Source of the DNA: an uncultured Clostridia bacterium
GTDB lineage: Bacteria; Bacillota; Clostridia; UBA1381
Length of the DNA stretch: 64,000 bases
Direction: 5' to 3'
NCBI GenBank assembly: GCA_934462715.1
Contig: CAKSIJ010000009.1
Span: 1-64,000 of the forward strand
Positions 26,594 to 34,971 of this stretch are shown piece by piece. The position numbers were made by a program, and so were the translations under genes. The stretch's first letter is position 1; each line of letters opens with the position of its first letter. Below the pieces are notes generated by a model that worked only from the letters and a program-made list of their open reading frames with translations, made no database searches and was not told the origin of the DNA.

Positions 26594-27700
26594 ATGAAAT
26601 ATATAATAGTACAAAATTTCAACCAATTAATAGACGAAAGATGTCAATGTGATGTAAAGCACAAACTGACAGATGTGCTGATTTTGATAATGTGTGCTAC
26701 TCTGTGCGGAATAGATACAATAGCAGATATAGTTGAATACGGAGAGCAAAAGAGGGCAATGCTGTCTAAGAACTTTGGAATAAACAAAATACCATCCGAA
26801 TCAACCGTAAGTAGTATTTTGAGTATGGTGAATGCAGAGCTGTTAGCTGTATGTATTGTGAATATCATGAAAGAGCTTATAGGCGAAAATGGTGATATTA
26901 TCGCTATTGACGGCAAGGCGATATGCAGTACCGATACTATGAAGAGTTATACACGAGGACTTAGGATTGTAACCGCGTATATGGTTGAAAACGGAATAAG
27001 CATCGGACAATTAGCTGTTGATAGCAAGAGCAACGAAATACCATGTGTGCAGGAATTGATTGACTTAATAAACATTGAAAACAAAATAGTAACAGCTGAT
27101 GCAGAACATTGTCAAAAAGAAACTGTTTCAAAAATTATAAAAAACAATGGTGATTACTGTATTTGTCTGAAAGCTAATCAAAAACAATTATATGATGATG
27201 TAAAGCTTTACTTTGGTGGTATACTTAACGGAGAATTTGACAGCGAAAAAGCTTCAGTGAGTGAAAAGAATCGAGAAAGACACGAGGTCAGAACTTGCTA
27301 TGTTTTTAAAGATATAAGCTGGTTGGATGGAATTGATGAATGGAATGGATTAAAGACTATATTTGCATTACAGCGTAAAGTAACCAATGACAAAGGAACA
27401 ACAACAGAAGTTAGTTTTTATATTAGCAGTTTAATATCAACAGCCGAAAAATTCTTGGATATAGTTCGAAAACATTGGAAAATAGAGAGCCTGCATTGGC
27501 AGTTAGATGTAGTATTTAATGAAGATAACTGTAGAGTTATATCTGAAAATGGGCAAAAATCATTGAATATGTTCAGAAAAAACGCTTTATCTATACACAG
27601 GAATTACAAAGAGCAAACAAAACACAAAAAATCCGTTAAAAAGTTTATGTTGTCCTGTCTGCTCAATGATAATTCTTTTCTTGATGTAATAAAGCTGTAA
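26594..27700 (+). CDS. ISAs1-family transposase
   Basis: A 368-residue DDE transposase. The N-terminal ISAs1-type associated domain (HKLTDVLILIMCATLCGIDT) is followed by the catalytic core: first Asp in IIAIDGKAIC, second in IVTADAEHCQKE, and Glu in HWKIESLHWQLDVVFNEDNC, which is the family signature block. The C-terminus (LNMFRKNALSIHR) is also typical. The stop codon overlaps the right inverted repeat by two bases. No frameshift or stop is present, so it is probably active. Confidence 0.9.
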   Translation: MKYIIVQNFNQLIDERCQCDVKHKLTDVLILIMCATLCGIDTIADIVEYGEQKRAMLSKNFGINKIPSESTVSSILSMVNAELLAVCIVNIMKELIGENGDIIAIDGKAICSTDTMKSYTRGLRIVTAYMVENGISIGQLAVDSKSNEIPCVQELIDLINIENKIVTADAEHCQKETVSKIIKNNGDYCICLKANQKQLYDDVKLYFGGILNGEFDSEKASVSEKNRERHEVRTCYVFKDISWLDGIDEWNGLKTIFALQRKVTNDKGTTTEVSFYISSLISTAEKFLDIVRKHWKIESLHWQLDVVFNEDNCRVISENGQKSLNMFRKNALSIHRNYKEQTKHKKSVKKFMLSCLLNDNSFLDVIKL

Positions 27701-27893
27701 TAAGCTATGAAATTTCCGTGAAAAAAATTACTTATTTTCAAAAAAATTTACACAGCGGTTTGCGACAAAAGAAGAAAAGGCAATCAATGTTTTGAAATGT
27801 GAATTGACATACGCATAAACAACTAACATTTTTTCGTCTTTTACGGCATAAACTTATATAAAAAATCCGCAGTATGTTATTGGAGTGATCTCT

Positions 27894-28649
27894 ATGATTA
27901 TAGTCCGAAGCAAAAAAGAAATAGTACGGCTGCTGGCAATACTCATGTGTACGGTTGCAGTCGGCGCTATGCTCAGGCTTCAGCCGCTTATTTCGGTATT
28001 CGGCAGAAATGACGCAGGAAGCAAAAAAATTGTGGTTATAGACCCCGGTCACGGAGACCCCGACGGCGGAGCGGTGGGGGTTAACGGCTCAATTGAGCAG
28101 AAAATAAATCTTGCCGTTGCAAAAAAGGTATGCGAGGTTTTGGAGGGAAAAGGAATCGGGGTTATTATGACAAGAACCACCGACAAATGTTTAAGTGACG
28201 AAAAGGACGGAAAAACCTTGCGCAAAATGAAGGTCGAGGATATGCACAAAAGGCTTGATATTGTAAAGAAAAGCAAAGCAGATTTATTCATCAGCATACA
28301 TATGAACTGCTATGAAAGCGATAAAGCGCAGGGACTTCGGATATTCTATGACAGAACCCACCCCGAAACCAAAGCTCTTGCGGAATATATGCAGGAGAAA
28401 ATGTCAAAGGTAACGGGGGCTAAAACCTATGCGGTCAAGGCGGCGGAGCAGACTTTGTTTCTGATGAAAAATCCGCCGGTTCCGTCAATACTTGCCGAGT
28501 ACGGATTTATTTCCAATCCGGGCGAGGAAAAAAAGCTGAATGATGAGGATTATCAGTCAAGGCTTGCGTGGGCGATTTCGGACGCTGCGGAAAAATTTTG
28601 TTATGGTGAATTTGAAAAACCGACAGCTTCATCGGATAAAGGAGAGTGA
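27894..28649 (+). CDS. cwlD: N-acetylmuramoyl-L-alanine amidase, CwlD-like
   Basis: CwlD removes the stem peptide from muramic acid in the spore cortex, the first step towards muramic-delta-lactam. The 251 residues have an N-terminal membrane anchor (LLAILMCTVAVGAML) and an Amidase_3 domain. The zinc ligands are in IDPGHGDPDGGAVG (His), EQKINLAVAK (Glu) and LFISIHMNCYES (His), and the catalytic Glu in SILAEYGFISNP. I chose ATG 27894, with GGAG 8 bases upstream, over GTG 27885. Length and layout match CwlD better than lytic amidases with binding repeats. It overlaps the next gene's ribosome site, forming a two-gene operon. Confidence 0.8.
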   Translation: MIIVRSKKEIVRLLAILMCTVAVGAMLRLQPLISVFGRNDAGSKKIVVIDPGHGDPDGGAVGVNGSIEQKINLAVAKKVCEVLEGKGIGVIMTRTTDKCLSDEKDGKTLRKMKVEDMHKRLDIVKKSKADLFISIHMNCYESDKAQGLRIFYDRTHPETKALAEYMQEKMSKVTGAKTYAVKAAEQTLFLMKNPPVPSILAEYGFISNPGEEKKLNDEDYQSRLAWAISDAAEKFCYGEFEKPTASSDKGE

Positions 28650-28654
28650 TTTTT

Positions 28655-29131
28655 TTGTATAACAGACAAAAGGCTGTTGAATATGCAAAAAAATGGGCAT
28701 ATTCAAGAAATCCGCAGTACTACGATTTTCAGAATTTGGGAGGCGACTGCACAAACTTTGCATCACAGGTGATATATACCGGCTGCGGAGTTATGAATTA
28801 TACTCCTGTTTACGGCTGGTATTACATATCTCTCAATAACCGCACACCATCATGGACGGGGGTGAATCAGTTGTATGAATTTTTGACGAAAAATACTGCC
28901 GAGGGACCGAGGGGAACTCTTATTCCTTTGTCGGAGGTACAGCCGGGCGATATTATTCAGCTTGATTTTCAGGGTGACGATTCATTCGACCACACTCCGG
29001 TTGTAACCGACGCCGGGAGCGGTACGCCCGATACCATACTGGTTGCCGCACATACCAACGACGCCGCTTGCCGTCCGTTATCCTCCTACAATTACAAAAA
29101 ATACCGTGCATTAAAAATAACCTGCCCTTAA
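28655..29131 (+). CDS. Amidase-domain (Amidase_6-like) protein
   Basis: A 158-residue protein made of a single papain-like/NlpC-related domain of the Amidase_6 type. It has the catalytic Cys in GGDCTNFASQVIYTGCG, the tryptophan/tyrosine-rich block YGWYYISLNN, PGDIIQLDF and a His in FDHTPVVTDAG. Such domains cut peptide or amide bonds, probably in the cell wall. I chose TTG 28655, ten bases after AAAGGAG; the GTG at 28646 overlaps the cwlD stop but is too close to that ribosome site. No signal peptide is visible. It is cotranscribed with cwlD, suggesting a role in the developing spore, as an inference. Confidence 0.75.
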   Translation: MYNRQKAVEYAKKWAYSRNPQYYDFQNLGGDCTNFASQVIYTGCGVMNYTPVYGWYYISLNNRTPSWTGVNQLYEFLTKNTAEGPRGTLIPLSEVQPGDIIQLDFQGDDSFDHTPVVTDAGSGTPDTILVAAHTNDAACRPLSSYNYKKYRALKITCP

Positions 29132-29209
29132 AACAGAAAAATTTGCTTTGTATTATTTATCGGAAATCAAATCAAAATAATAAAAAAACAAATATGCGAG
29201 GGAAAAATA

Positions 29210-29647
29210 ATGGATTCCGATACAAAGCTTTTAAGTGAAATATACAACAGCGCAGTCAATGCAATTGCGGTTATATCGTCATTGCCGGACTGTCTTACGG
29301 AAAATGATTTTTTCGGCATACTTTTTGATGAAATGACCCGTTACAGAGAGATCGCAAATCAGGCAATGACCCTGCTCTGCACAGATACTGTCAAAGCACC
29401 CGAGCCGCAGAACGTAAGCGAAAAAATATCCTTGTGGACGGCAAAGCAGATTACAAAATCCTGCACCGATTCAAGGCACGCCGCAAGCATAATTCTCAGA
29501 GGCAGCGTTGAGGGAATACACGAGCTTATCACCTGCATAAACGTATGCACCGGCGCACGAAAGGAGTCGATGCAGCTTGCTTTCAGGCTTATAGAAACGG
29601 AAGAACATAACATTAAAGAGTGCAGACAAATGCTTGAACTTAAATAG
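29210..29647 (+). CDS. Unrecognised helical protein, 145 residues
   Basis: I cannot name a family. The sequence is mostly helical (KLLSEIYNSAVNAIAVISSL, FFGILFDEMTRYREIANQAM, GIHELITCINVCTGARKESM, AFRLIETEEHNIKECRQML) and looks like a four-helix bundle similar in style to ferritin-like or DUF2383-type proteins, but without a clear metal-ligand pattern. A ribosome site GCGAGGGAAAA precedes ATG. It converges on, and overlaps by 8 bases, the small Cys-rich gene on the other strand. Confidence 0.6.
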   Translation: MDSDTKLLSEIYNSAVNAIAVISSLPDCLTENDFFGILFDEMTRYREIANQAMTLLCTDTVKAPEPQNVSEKISLWTAKQITKSCTDSRHAASIILRGSVEGIHELITCINVCTGARKESMQLAFRLIETEEHNIKECRQMLELK

Positions 29648-29831
29648 CATTATCCTTTTCGCACGGAAGCACTCTTTTTGTTTTCTCATGATGTCTGCGG
29701 CACTCATCGCAATGAGTATGCCGGGGGCATTTTTTTCGTTTGCACGGGCAATTGCGGTTCTTTTCGGCGGTATTGTCGTAAGCAGTATCAAAATTGATTT
29801 TTTCTTTTTCGCGAATGAATTTTTCGGTCAT
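29640..29831 (-). CDS. Small Cys/His-rich protein
   Basis: This 63-residue protein has a putative metal-binding motif, CPCKRKKCPRHTHCDECRRHH, with five cysteines and three histidines, then a short basic tail ending PCEKDNAI. Similar C.C....C..H..C..C..HH proteins are common, unannotated, in Clostridia; function unknown. I chose ATG 29831, nine bases after GAAAGGA, over an in-frame upstream ATG without a ribosome site. Its 3' end overlaps a convergent gene by 8 bases. Confidence 0.7.
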   Translation of the reverse strand: MTEKFIREKEKINFDTAYDNTAEKNRNCPCKRKKCPRHTHCDECRRHHEKTKRVLPCEKDNAI

Positions 29832-29906
29832 TTTTTCTGTTCCTTTCAAATAGTTTGATTTTGGCTGTAGCATATCGGATTTTTTGGTTAACTGCATTAT
29901 TTACTA

Positions 29907-29935
29907 TTGACAATTTTAGGCAATAATGATACAAT
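29907..29935 (+). promoter_or_regulatory. Promoter of the PHP-domain gene
   Basis: TTGACA (29907-29912), 17 bases, TACAAT (29930-29935). Confidence 0.75.
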
Positions 29936-29980
29936 AACAGAGTAATATATTATTATTCGTATTAGCGGAGGAAAAACATC

Positions 29981-30772
29981 ATGAAATATATTTTTGACAA
30001 CGATTTGCACATTCACAGCAAGCTCTCGTTGTGTTCAAATGACCCCGAGCAGACGCCCGAGAGAATTTTACAGTATGCAAAGGAAAACAACTTAAAAAAT
30101 ATCTGTATAGCCGACCATTTCTGGGACGAAACCGTTCCGGGAGCTTCGGGCTGGTACGAGCCGCAGAATTATGCTCACATCAGTCAGTCAAAGCCGCTGC
30201 CGCAGGCTGACGGGATCAATTTTATGTTCGGCTGCGAAACCGAGCTTGATATGAACATGACCTTAGGCGTTTCAAAGGAAAACTTTGATAAATTTGATTT
30301 TGTCGTTATACCGACCACTCACCTGCATATGGTAGGGTATACAATTCCGCCCGAAATATCCACTCCGGAACAAAAAGCCGAATATTGGCTTAAAAGGTTC
30401 AACGGCGTACTCGATATGGATCTGCCGTTTCATAAGGTAGGAATCGCTCATTTGGTTTGCGGTTTAATGGATCCGGTAAGAGAAAATGTTTTGAAGCTGA
30501 TTAATCTTCTTTCCGATTCCGATCTGGAAAAGGTATTTAAAAGAGCGGCGGACAAAGGAGTCGGAATCGAGCTTAATTCGGGTGATATGAAATTCAAGGA
30601 CGAAGAAAAATCAATTATATTAAGACCGTTTGAAATTGCGAAAAAAGAGGGCTGTAAATTCTATTGCAGCAGTGACGCACATCATCCGAAAGAACTGAAT
30701 GAAGTTAAGGCTATCTTTGAAAGAGCCATAGACCTTTTGGACTTAACGGAGGAGAACAAGTTCCGCATATAA
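29981..30772 (+). CDS. PHP-domain phosphoesterase
   Basis: The 263-residue protein has PHP-family metal motifs: DLHIHSKLSL (His10, His12), IADHFWDE, GCETELDM, GIAHLVCG and the terminal SSDAHHPKEL. PHP proteins include histidinol-phosphate phosphatase and nucleic-acid or nucleotide phosphatases; length is near that of HisK, but no his genes are near, so the substrate is open. A strong promoter and GGAGG precede it, and a terminator follows, so it is monocistronic. Confidence 0.8.
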   Translation: MKYIFDNDLHIHSKLSLCSNDPEQTPERILQYAKENNLKNICIADHFWDETVPGASGWYEPQNYAHISQSKPLPQADGINFMFGCETELDMNMTLGVSKENFDKFDFVVIPTTHLHMVGYTIPPEISTPEQKAEYWLKRFNGVLDMDLPFHKVGIAHLVCGLMDPVRENVLKLINLLSDSDLEKVFKRAADKGVGIELNSGDMKFKDEEKSIILRPFEIAKKEGCKFYCSSDAHHPKELNEVKAIFERAIDLLDLTEENKFRI

Positions 30773-30855
30773 TTTTGCATACTGTTGTTCCGTATTGCTT
30801 CCTTTTAATAGGCAATTTACTTAAAAACCACAAACAAAATATGTCATTTATAGTC

Positions 30856-30893
30856 ATTCCTTTAATTATTGCATAATTAAAGGAATTTTTTTT
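30856..30893 (+). terminator. Terminator after the PHP gene
   Basis: ATTCCTTTAATTAT and ATAATTAAAGGAAT form a 14-bp AT-rich stem with a tiny loop, followed by a run of T to 30893. Confidence 0.75.
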
Positions 30894-30902
30894 ATGTTTC
30901 TC

Positions 30903-30931
30903 TTGTACTTTTTGCAAAAATGGTTTATAAT
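30903..30931 (+). promoter_or_regulatory. Promoter of trmL
   Basis: TTGTAC (30903-30908), 17 bases, TATAAT (30926-30931). Confidence 0.6.
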
Positions 30932-31022
30932 ATATAATTGGATATAGTGGATTGTTTTGCCTGTTAAGAAATAAGACAGAACAAGTATTAATTTATATTT
31001 TAGAGGATTGAAAGATATAATT

Positions 31023-31517
31023 ATGTTTAATATTGTATTGGTAGAGCCGGAGATACCTCAAAACACCGGTAATATTGCAAGAACCTGTGCGGCTACAGGT
31101 TCACGCTTGCATATAGTGAAGCCCATGGGATTTGAAATTGACGATAAAAAGCTGAAACGTGCAGGCCTTGATTACTGGCATCTTCTGGGTGTGAAATACT
31201 ATGAAAACCTTGCCGATTTTTTTGAACAGACGCAAGGCGGAAGATATTTTTATTCAACAACGAAAGCACGTCATACATATTGTGACGTAAAATACCAAGA
31301 CGGAGATTATCTTGTTTTCGGCAAGGAAACCAAAGGACTTCCGGAGAAGCTTCTGCACGACAACAAGGATCAATGTATCAGAATCCCGATGATAAGTGAA
31401 GCACGGAGCTTAAACCTTTCAAATTCCGCCGCAATTGTAGTATATGAGGCTCTGCGGCAAACGGGATTTCAAGGTCTGACAGCGTTCGGAGAACTTCATA
31501 ATCTTAAATGGGATTGA
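31023..31517 (+). CDS. trmL: tRNA (cytidine/uridine-2'-O) methyltransferase
   Basis: TrmL methylates the ribose of the wobble base (position 34) in leucine tRNAs. The 164-residue single-domain SPOUT protein has all family motifs: PEIPQNTGNIARTCAATG at the N-terminus, LVFGKETKGLPEKL, IRIPM and the knot-forming LNLSNSAAIVVYEALRQ. I chose ATG 31023; an upstream in-frame TTG 31008 would add MKDII, which the family lacks. It begins a plus-strand run with degV and apgM. Confidence 0.9.
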   Translation: MFNIVLVEPEIPQNTGNIARTCAATGSRLHIVKPMGFEIDDKKLKRAGLDYWHLLGVKYYENLADFFEQTQGGRYFYSTTKARHTYCDVKYQDGDYLVFGKETKGLPEKLLHDNKDQCIRIPMISEARSLNLSNSAAIVVYEALRQTGFQGLTAFGELHNLKWD

Positions 31518-31562
31518 CAGTTAAATAAATTTTATGCCGATAAGGCGGATTGGAGATATATT

Positions 31563-32423
31563 ATGGCTAAATATAAACTTTTTGTTGACACCTGTTCGGA
31601 TATTCCGGAGGAGCTTGCAAAGGAAAATGACATCGGAATACTTCGTTTTATGAGTATTTTCGGCGATAAATCCTATGTCACGGGCGTTGACATCACAAAC
31701 AAGCAATTTTATGAAAAACTGAGCGAATCAGACAGTATTCCGACCACTTCGCAAACTCCGTATGCGGATATGTATGACGCTCTGAAAAAGGCAAGCGATG
31801 AAAATGATGTGGTTATTTATTTTACCATGTCGTCAAAGGGCAGCGGTCAGTATAATACGGCTTGCATGGTAAGGGATGAAATAAAGGAGGAAAATCCCAA
31901 AGCCGACATACGTCTTTTTGATACGATGAAATTTTCGGTATATGAAACGCTTGCCGTGCTTCATGCAAAAAAGCTTCTTGACGGGGGTATGGAGGTTGAC
32001 AGGGTTCTGGAGGAATGTCAGAAATATATAGATTCGTGGAGCGTATACATTCTTGTCGATACTCTCAAATACCTTGAAAAGGGCGGCAGAATTACAAAAA
32101 CAAGCGCAATTGTGGGAGCACTGCTCGATATTAAGCCTGTTCTGACAATTGCAAACGGTTTGATCGAACCTGTTGCGAAAATCAGAGGAAGAAAGAAGCT
32201 TTACAAAAAGCTGATAGACATTATAAGAGAAACACCGGACTTTGACCCCGATTCTAAGGAATTTATTATAGTTCAGTCAAATGAAGAATACGGCGAAGAA
32301 ATGCGTGCGTTGCTGAAAGAGGAATTCGGAATCAACGATGTTAAATTTTATATTGAATTCGGACCTGTTGTCGGAACTCACATCGGACCTGGAACTCTTG
32401 CGGTTCTTTATCGGACGAAATGA
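31563..32423 (+). CDS. DegV-family fatty-acid-binding protein
   Basis: DegV (FakB-type) proteins bind a single fatty acid; FakB proteins present it to the kinase FakA for phosphorylation and lipid synthesis. The 286 residues show the family pattern: FVDTCSDIPEELAKENDI, the TSQTP loop that contacts the carboxylate, VYFTMSSKGSGQYNTA-type block, and the C-terminal GPVVGTHIGPGTLAVLY. No fakA is in the window. It lies 45 bases after trmL, probably cotranscribed. Confidence 0.9.
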   Translation: MAKYKLFVDTCSDIPEELAKENDIGILRFMSIFGDKSYVTGVDITNKQFYEKLSESDSIPTTSQTPYADMYDALKKASDENDVVIYFTMSSKGSGQYNTACMVRDEIKEENPKADIRLFDTMKFSVYETLAVLHAKKLLDGGMEVDRVLEECQKYIDSWSVYILVDTLKYLEKGGRITKTSAIVGALLDIKPVLTIANGLIEPVAKIRGRKKLYKKLIDIIRETPDFDPDSKEFIIVQSNEEYGEEMRALLKEEFGINDVKFYIEFGPVVGTHIGPGTLAVLYRTK

Positions 32424-32481
32424 TTTACGCTTAATATTTTGAATTTTACAATCAGCGGATTTTTTGAAAGGATTGATAATA

Positions 32482-33690
32482 ATGAAATATATAGTTGTAC
32501 TCGGCGACGGAATGGCAGATTATGCCGTTGACGAATTTGGCGGAAAAACCATACTCGAAGCCGCAAACAAGCCTAATATGGACTATATGGCTTCTCACGG
32601 AGAACTCGGGCTTGTAAAAACGGTTGCGGACGGCATGAAGCCGGGCAGTGACGTTGCAAACCTTTCGGTAATGGGTTACGATACAAAAACAAGCTACAGC
32701 GGACGTTCTCCGCTTGAAGCAGCAAGCATGGGAGTTGAACTCAAAGATACGGATGTAACGTTCAGAACAAACCTTGTTACCCTTTCGGACGAAGAAAACT
32801 ATGAGGATAAAACAATGCTCGATTATTCAGCAGGGGAAATATCAACGGCAGAAGCGCATGAGCTGATTGAATCGGTAAATAAAGAGCTTCATACCGATGT
32901 AATAAACTTTTATCCGGGAATAAGCTACCGTCATCTCCTCGTATGGGATCACGGCTCGACAAATGTCACGCTTACACCTCCGCACGATATATCCGGAAGA
33001 AAAATAACCGATTATCTGCCAAAGGGCGACAACTCGGAAAAGCTGCTTGAAATGATGAAAGAAAGCGTTGAGATTCTTGAAAAACACCCGGTAAATCTCA
33101 AAAGAATCGCAGAGGGCAAAAAACCGGCGACTTCAATTTGGCCGTGGGGTGAGGGTACAAAGCCGGCGCTTGAAGATTTTTATAAAAAGTTCGGGAAAAA
33201 AGCGTCTGTTATATCGGCGGTTGACTTGATCAAGGGTATTGCCGTTCTTGCAGGAATGAACTCTATCGACGTTGAGGGCGCAAACGGAAATCATGATACC
33301 AATTACAAGGGTAAAGCCGACGCAGCCTTTGACGCACTTACAAAGGACGGTTCGGATTTTGTATATATCCATCTCGAAGGCCCCGATGAATGTGGTCACA
33401 GAGGTGAAGCTGATAACAAAAAATATGCGGTTGAAATGATAGATGAAAAAATCATAGGCTATCTCAAAAAAAGACTGGAGGACGCAGGTATAGAATACAA
33501 AATGATGATTCTGCCCGACCACCCGACCCCGATAAAGCTGAAAACCCATGTTTCCGACCCGATTCCGTTCATTATATACGATCCGTCAAACGAAACCGTT
33601 CATGACAGAAGATATACGGAAAAGGAAGCCGGCGAAACAGGTCTGTACATCGAAAAGGGCTATGAGCTGATGAGCAGATTTTTGAAATAG
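32482..33690 (+). CDS. apgM: Cofactor-independent phosphoglycerate mutase, archaeal type
   Basis: ApgM interconverts 3- and 2-phosphoglycerate using metal ions, without 2,3-bisphosphoglycerate. The 402-residue protein belongs to the alkaline-phosphatase superfamily: VVLGDGMADYAVDEFGGKT holds the first metal-binding Asp, PGSDVANLSVMGYD the phosphorylated Ser, and YIHLEGPDECGHRGE and LPDHPTPIKLKTH the second metal site. I chose ATG 32482 with AAAGGA upstream, rather than TTG 32464. Some family members act on homoserine or phosphonates, but the length and motifs fit ApgM. Confidence 0.88.
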   Translation: MKYIVVLGDGMADYAVDEFGGKTILEAANKPNMDYMASHGELGLVKTVADGMKPGSDVANLSVMGYDTKTSYSGRSPLEAASMGVELKDTDVTFRTNLVTLSDEENYEDKTMLDYSAGEISTAEAHELIESVNKELHTDVINFYPGISYRHLLVWDHGSTNVTLTPPHDISGRKITDYLPKGDNSEKLLEMMKESVEILEKHPVNLKRIAEGKKPATSIWPWGEGTKPALEDFYKKFGKKASVISAVDLIKGIAVLAGMNSIDVEGANGNHDTNYKGKADAAFDALTKDGSDFVYIHLEGPDECGHRGEADNKKYAVEMIDEKIIGYLKKRLEDAGIEYKMMILPDHPTPIKLKTHVSDPIPFIIYDPSNETVHDRRYTEKEAGETGLYIEKGYELMSRFLK

Positions 33691-33776
33691 ACGATAAAGC
33701 TTTTATTACACCGCAAATTTTGCCGGCTGTGATACTATGCCGGGCAAAACAAAATACATAAATGGGAGTTGATACA

Positions 33777-34943
33777 ATGAAATTCAAAGGCTTTGCAGTA
33801 AAGCTTGCAATCGCAGGTGTTATAATCGCAGCACTGGTTGTATGCCTGATAATGTTTTACAGTGACATCATAGGGATATTTTTCTATATTATCCGTTTGC
33901 TTGCGCCTTTTATAATTGCATTTATCCTCTCGCTTGCCGCAGATCCTCTTGCAGAAAAGCTTCACAGCCGTTTCAAGCTGCCCAGAGGTCTGACTGCCAT
34001 ATTGGTTATTATTCTGATTGTCGGTATCATAGGCGGCGCATTGGCAGGATTGATATGGAAGCTCATATCGGAATTAAAGAGTATTTATACGCAGATTCCG
34101 GAAATTTATCAAAGCGCTTCGCAGACGCTTGACAACATAAACGCAAGTATGTCGGAGTTGTATAAAGCTCTGCCCTCCGACATTGCGGCAGCTTTCGATT
34201 CTATCGGTGAAAGATTGCAGACGGGACTTTCAAATCTTATAAAAGACAATTACAAGCCCGTTGTAACCGGTGCCGGCAATTTTGCAAAATCCTTGCCGAG
34301 CATATTTATCGGAATTATTGTGTTTATTTTATCATCATATTTTATGATTTCAAGCCCCACGCCTATTAAGGATATAGTGAAAAAATTCATTCCGAAAAAA
34401 ATGGCAAACGGTCTTTCAATACTTTCCGATCAGATTAAAAAATATCTCGGCGGATATGTCAAAGCGCAGCTTATCATAATGTCGATAGCGTTTGTTCTTA
34501 TCTTTACCGGAATGACGATTTTAAAAATACCTTATTCCATGCTTATCGCTCTCGGTATCGCGTTTTTTGACGCTCTGCCGTTTTTCGGCAGCGGAGCAAT
34601 ACTGATTCCGTGGTCGGTCATAGCATTTATTACAAGCGATATCCGCAGGGGAATAGGTATGCTTATTATCTACCTTTCGGTAATATTCACACGTCAGATG
34701 ATAGAACCGAAAATTGTCAGCAGCAATATAGGTGTAAATCCGATTTTAACGCTCATGTCGATGTATATCGGCTACAAGGTGTTCTCGATTGGCGGTATGA
34801 TTTTGGGGCCTATCATACTTATGCTGACAATAAGCCTGTATAAAACCGGCGCATTTAACGGAATAATACGTGGTACAAAAAAGCTCGGCGCATATATAAG
34901 CAGGGAAGCTAAAGAACTTATTAACAATTTAACTTTGAAATAA
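33777..34943 (+). CDS. AI-2E-family transporter (YtvI/PerM-like)
   Basis: A 388-residue inner-membrane protein with about eight helices: two at the N-terminus (LAIAGVIIAALVVCLIMF; IIRLLAPFIIAFILSLAADPL), one after the amphipathic linker, and five in the C-terminal half (including FFDALPFFGSGAILIPWSVIAF, the family signature). Members export autoinducer-2, act as Na+/H+ antiporters or are uncharacterised; YtvI-like clostridial forms have no proven substrate. I chose ATG 33777, with GGGAG 10 bases upstream, over ATG 33762. It precedes metG by 28 bases. Confidence 0.85.
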   Translation: MKFKGFAVKLAIAGVIIAALVVCLIMFYSDIIGIFFYIIRLLAPFIIAFILSLAADPLAEKLHSRFKLPRGLTAILVIILIVGIIGGALAGLIWKLISELKSIYTQIPEIYQSASQTLDNINASMSELYKALPSDIAAAFDSIGERLQTGLSNLIKDNYKPVVTGAGNFAKSLPSIFIGIIVFILSSYFMISSPTPIKDIVKKFIPKKMANGLSILSDQIKKYLGGYVKAQLIIMSIAFVLIFTGMTILKIPYSMLIALGIAFFDALPFFGSGAILIPWSVIAFITSDIRRGIGMLIIYLSVIFTRQMIEPKIVSSNIGVNPILTLMSMYIGYKVFSIGGMILGPIILMLTISLYKTGAFNGIIRGTKKLGAYISREAKELINNLTLK

Positions 34944-34971
34944 ATTTATTTTCGTTTCATAAAAGGAAGGA

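Larger units (their letters stand above)
26526..27722 (+). mobile_element. ISAs1-family insertion sequence, complete
   Basis: A 1197-base element bounded by perfect 24-base inverted repeats, TTCACGGAAATTTCATAGCT followed by TATT (26526-26549), and its complement (27699-27722). It holds one full-length transposase. The flanks are A-runs, so no clean target duplication can be read. The intact ORF and identical ends suggest recent insertion. Confidence 0.85.

Noticed and set aside
28646..28654. GTG 28646 as the start of the Amidase_6-like gene
   Set aside because: It is one base from the AAAGGAG ribosome site; TTG 28655 has correct spacing.
34944..34971. T-box leader for metG
   Set aside because: Only 28 bases separate metG from the preceding gene and no T-box sequence is present; the same holds for the 38 bases before proS.
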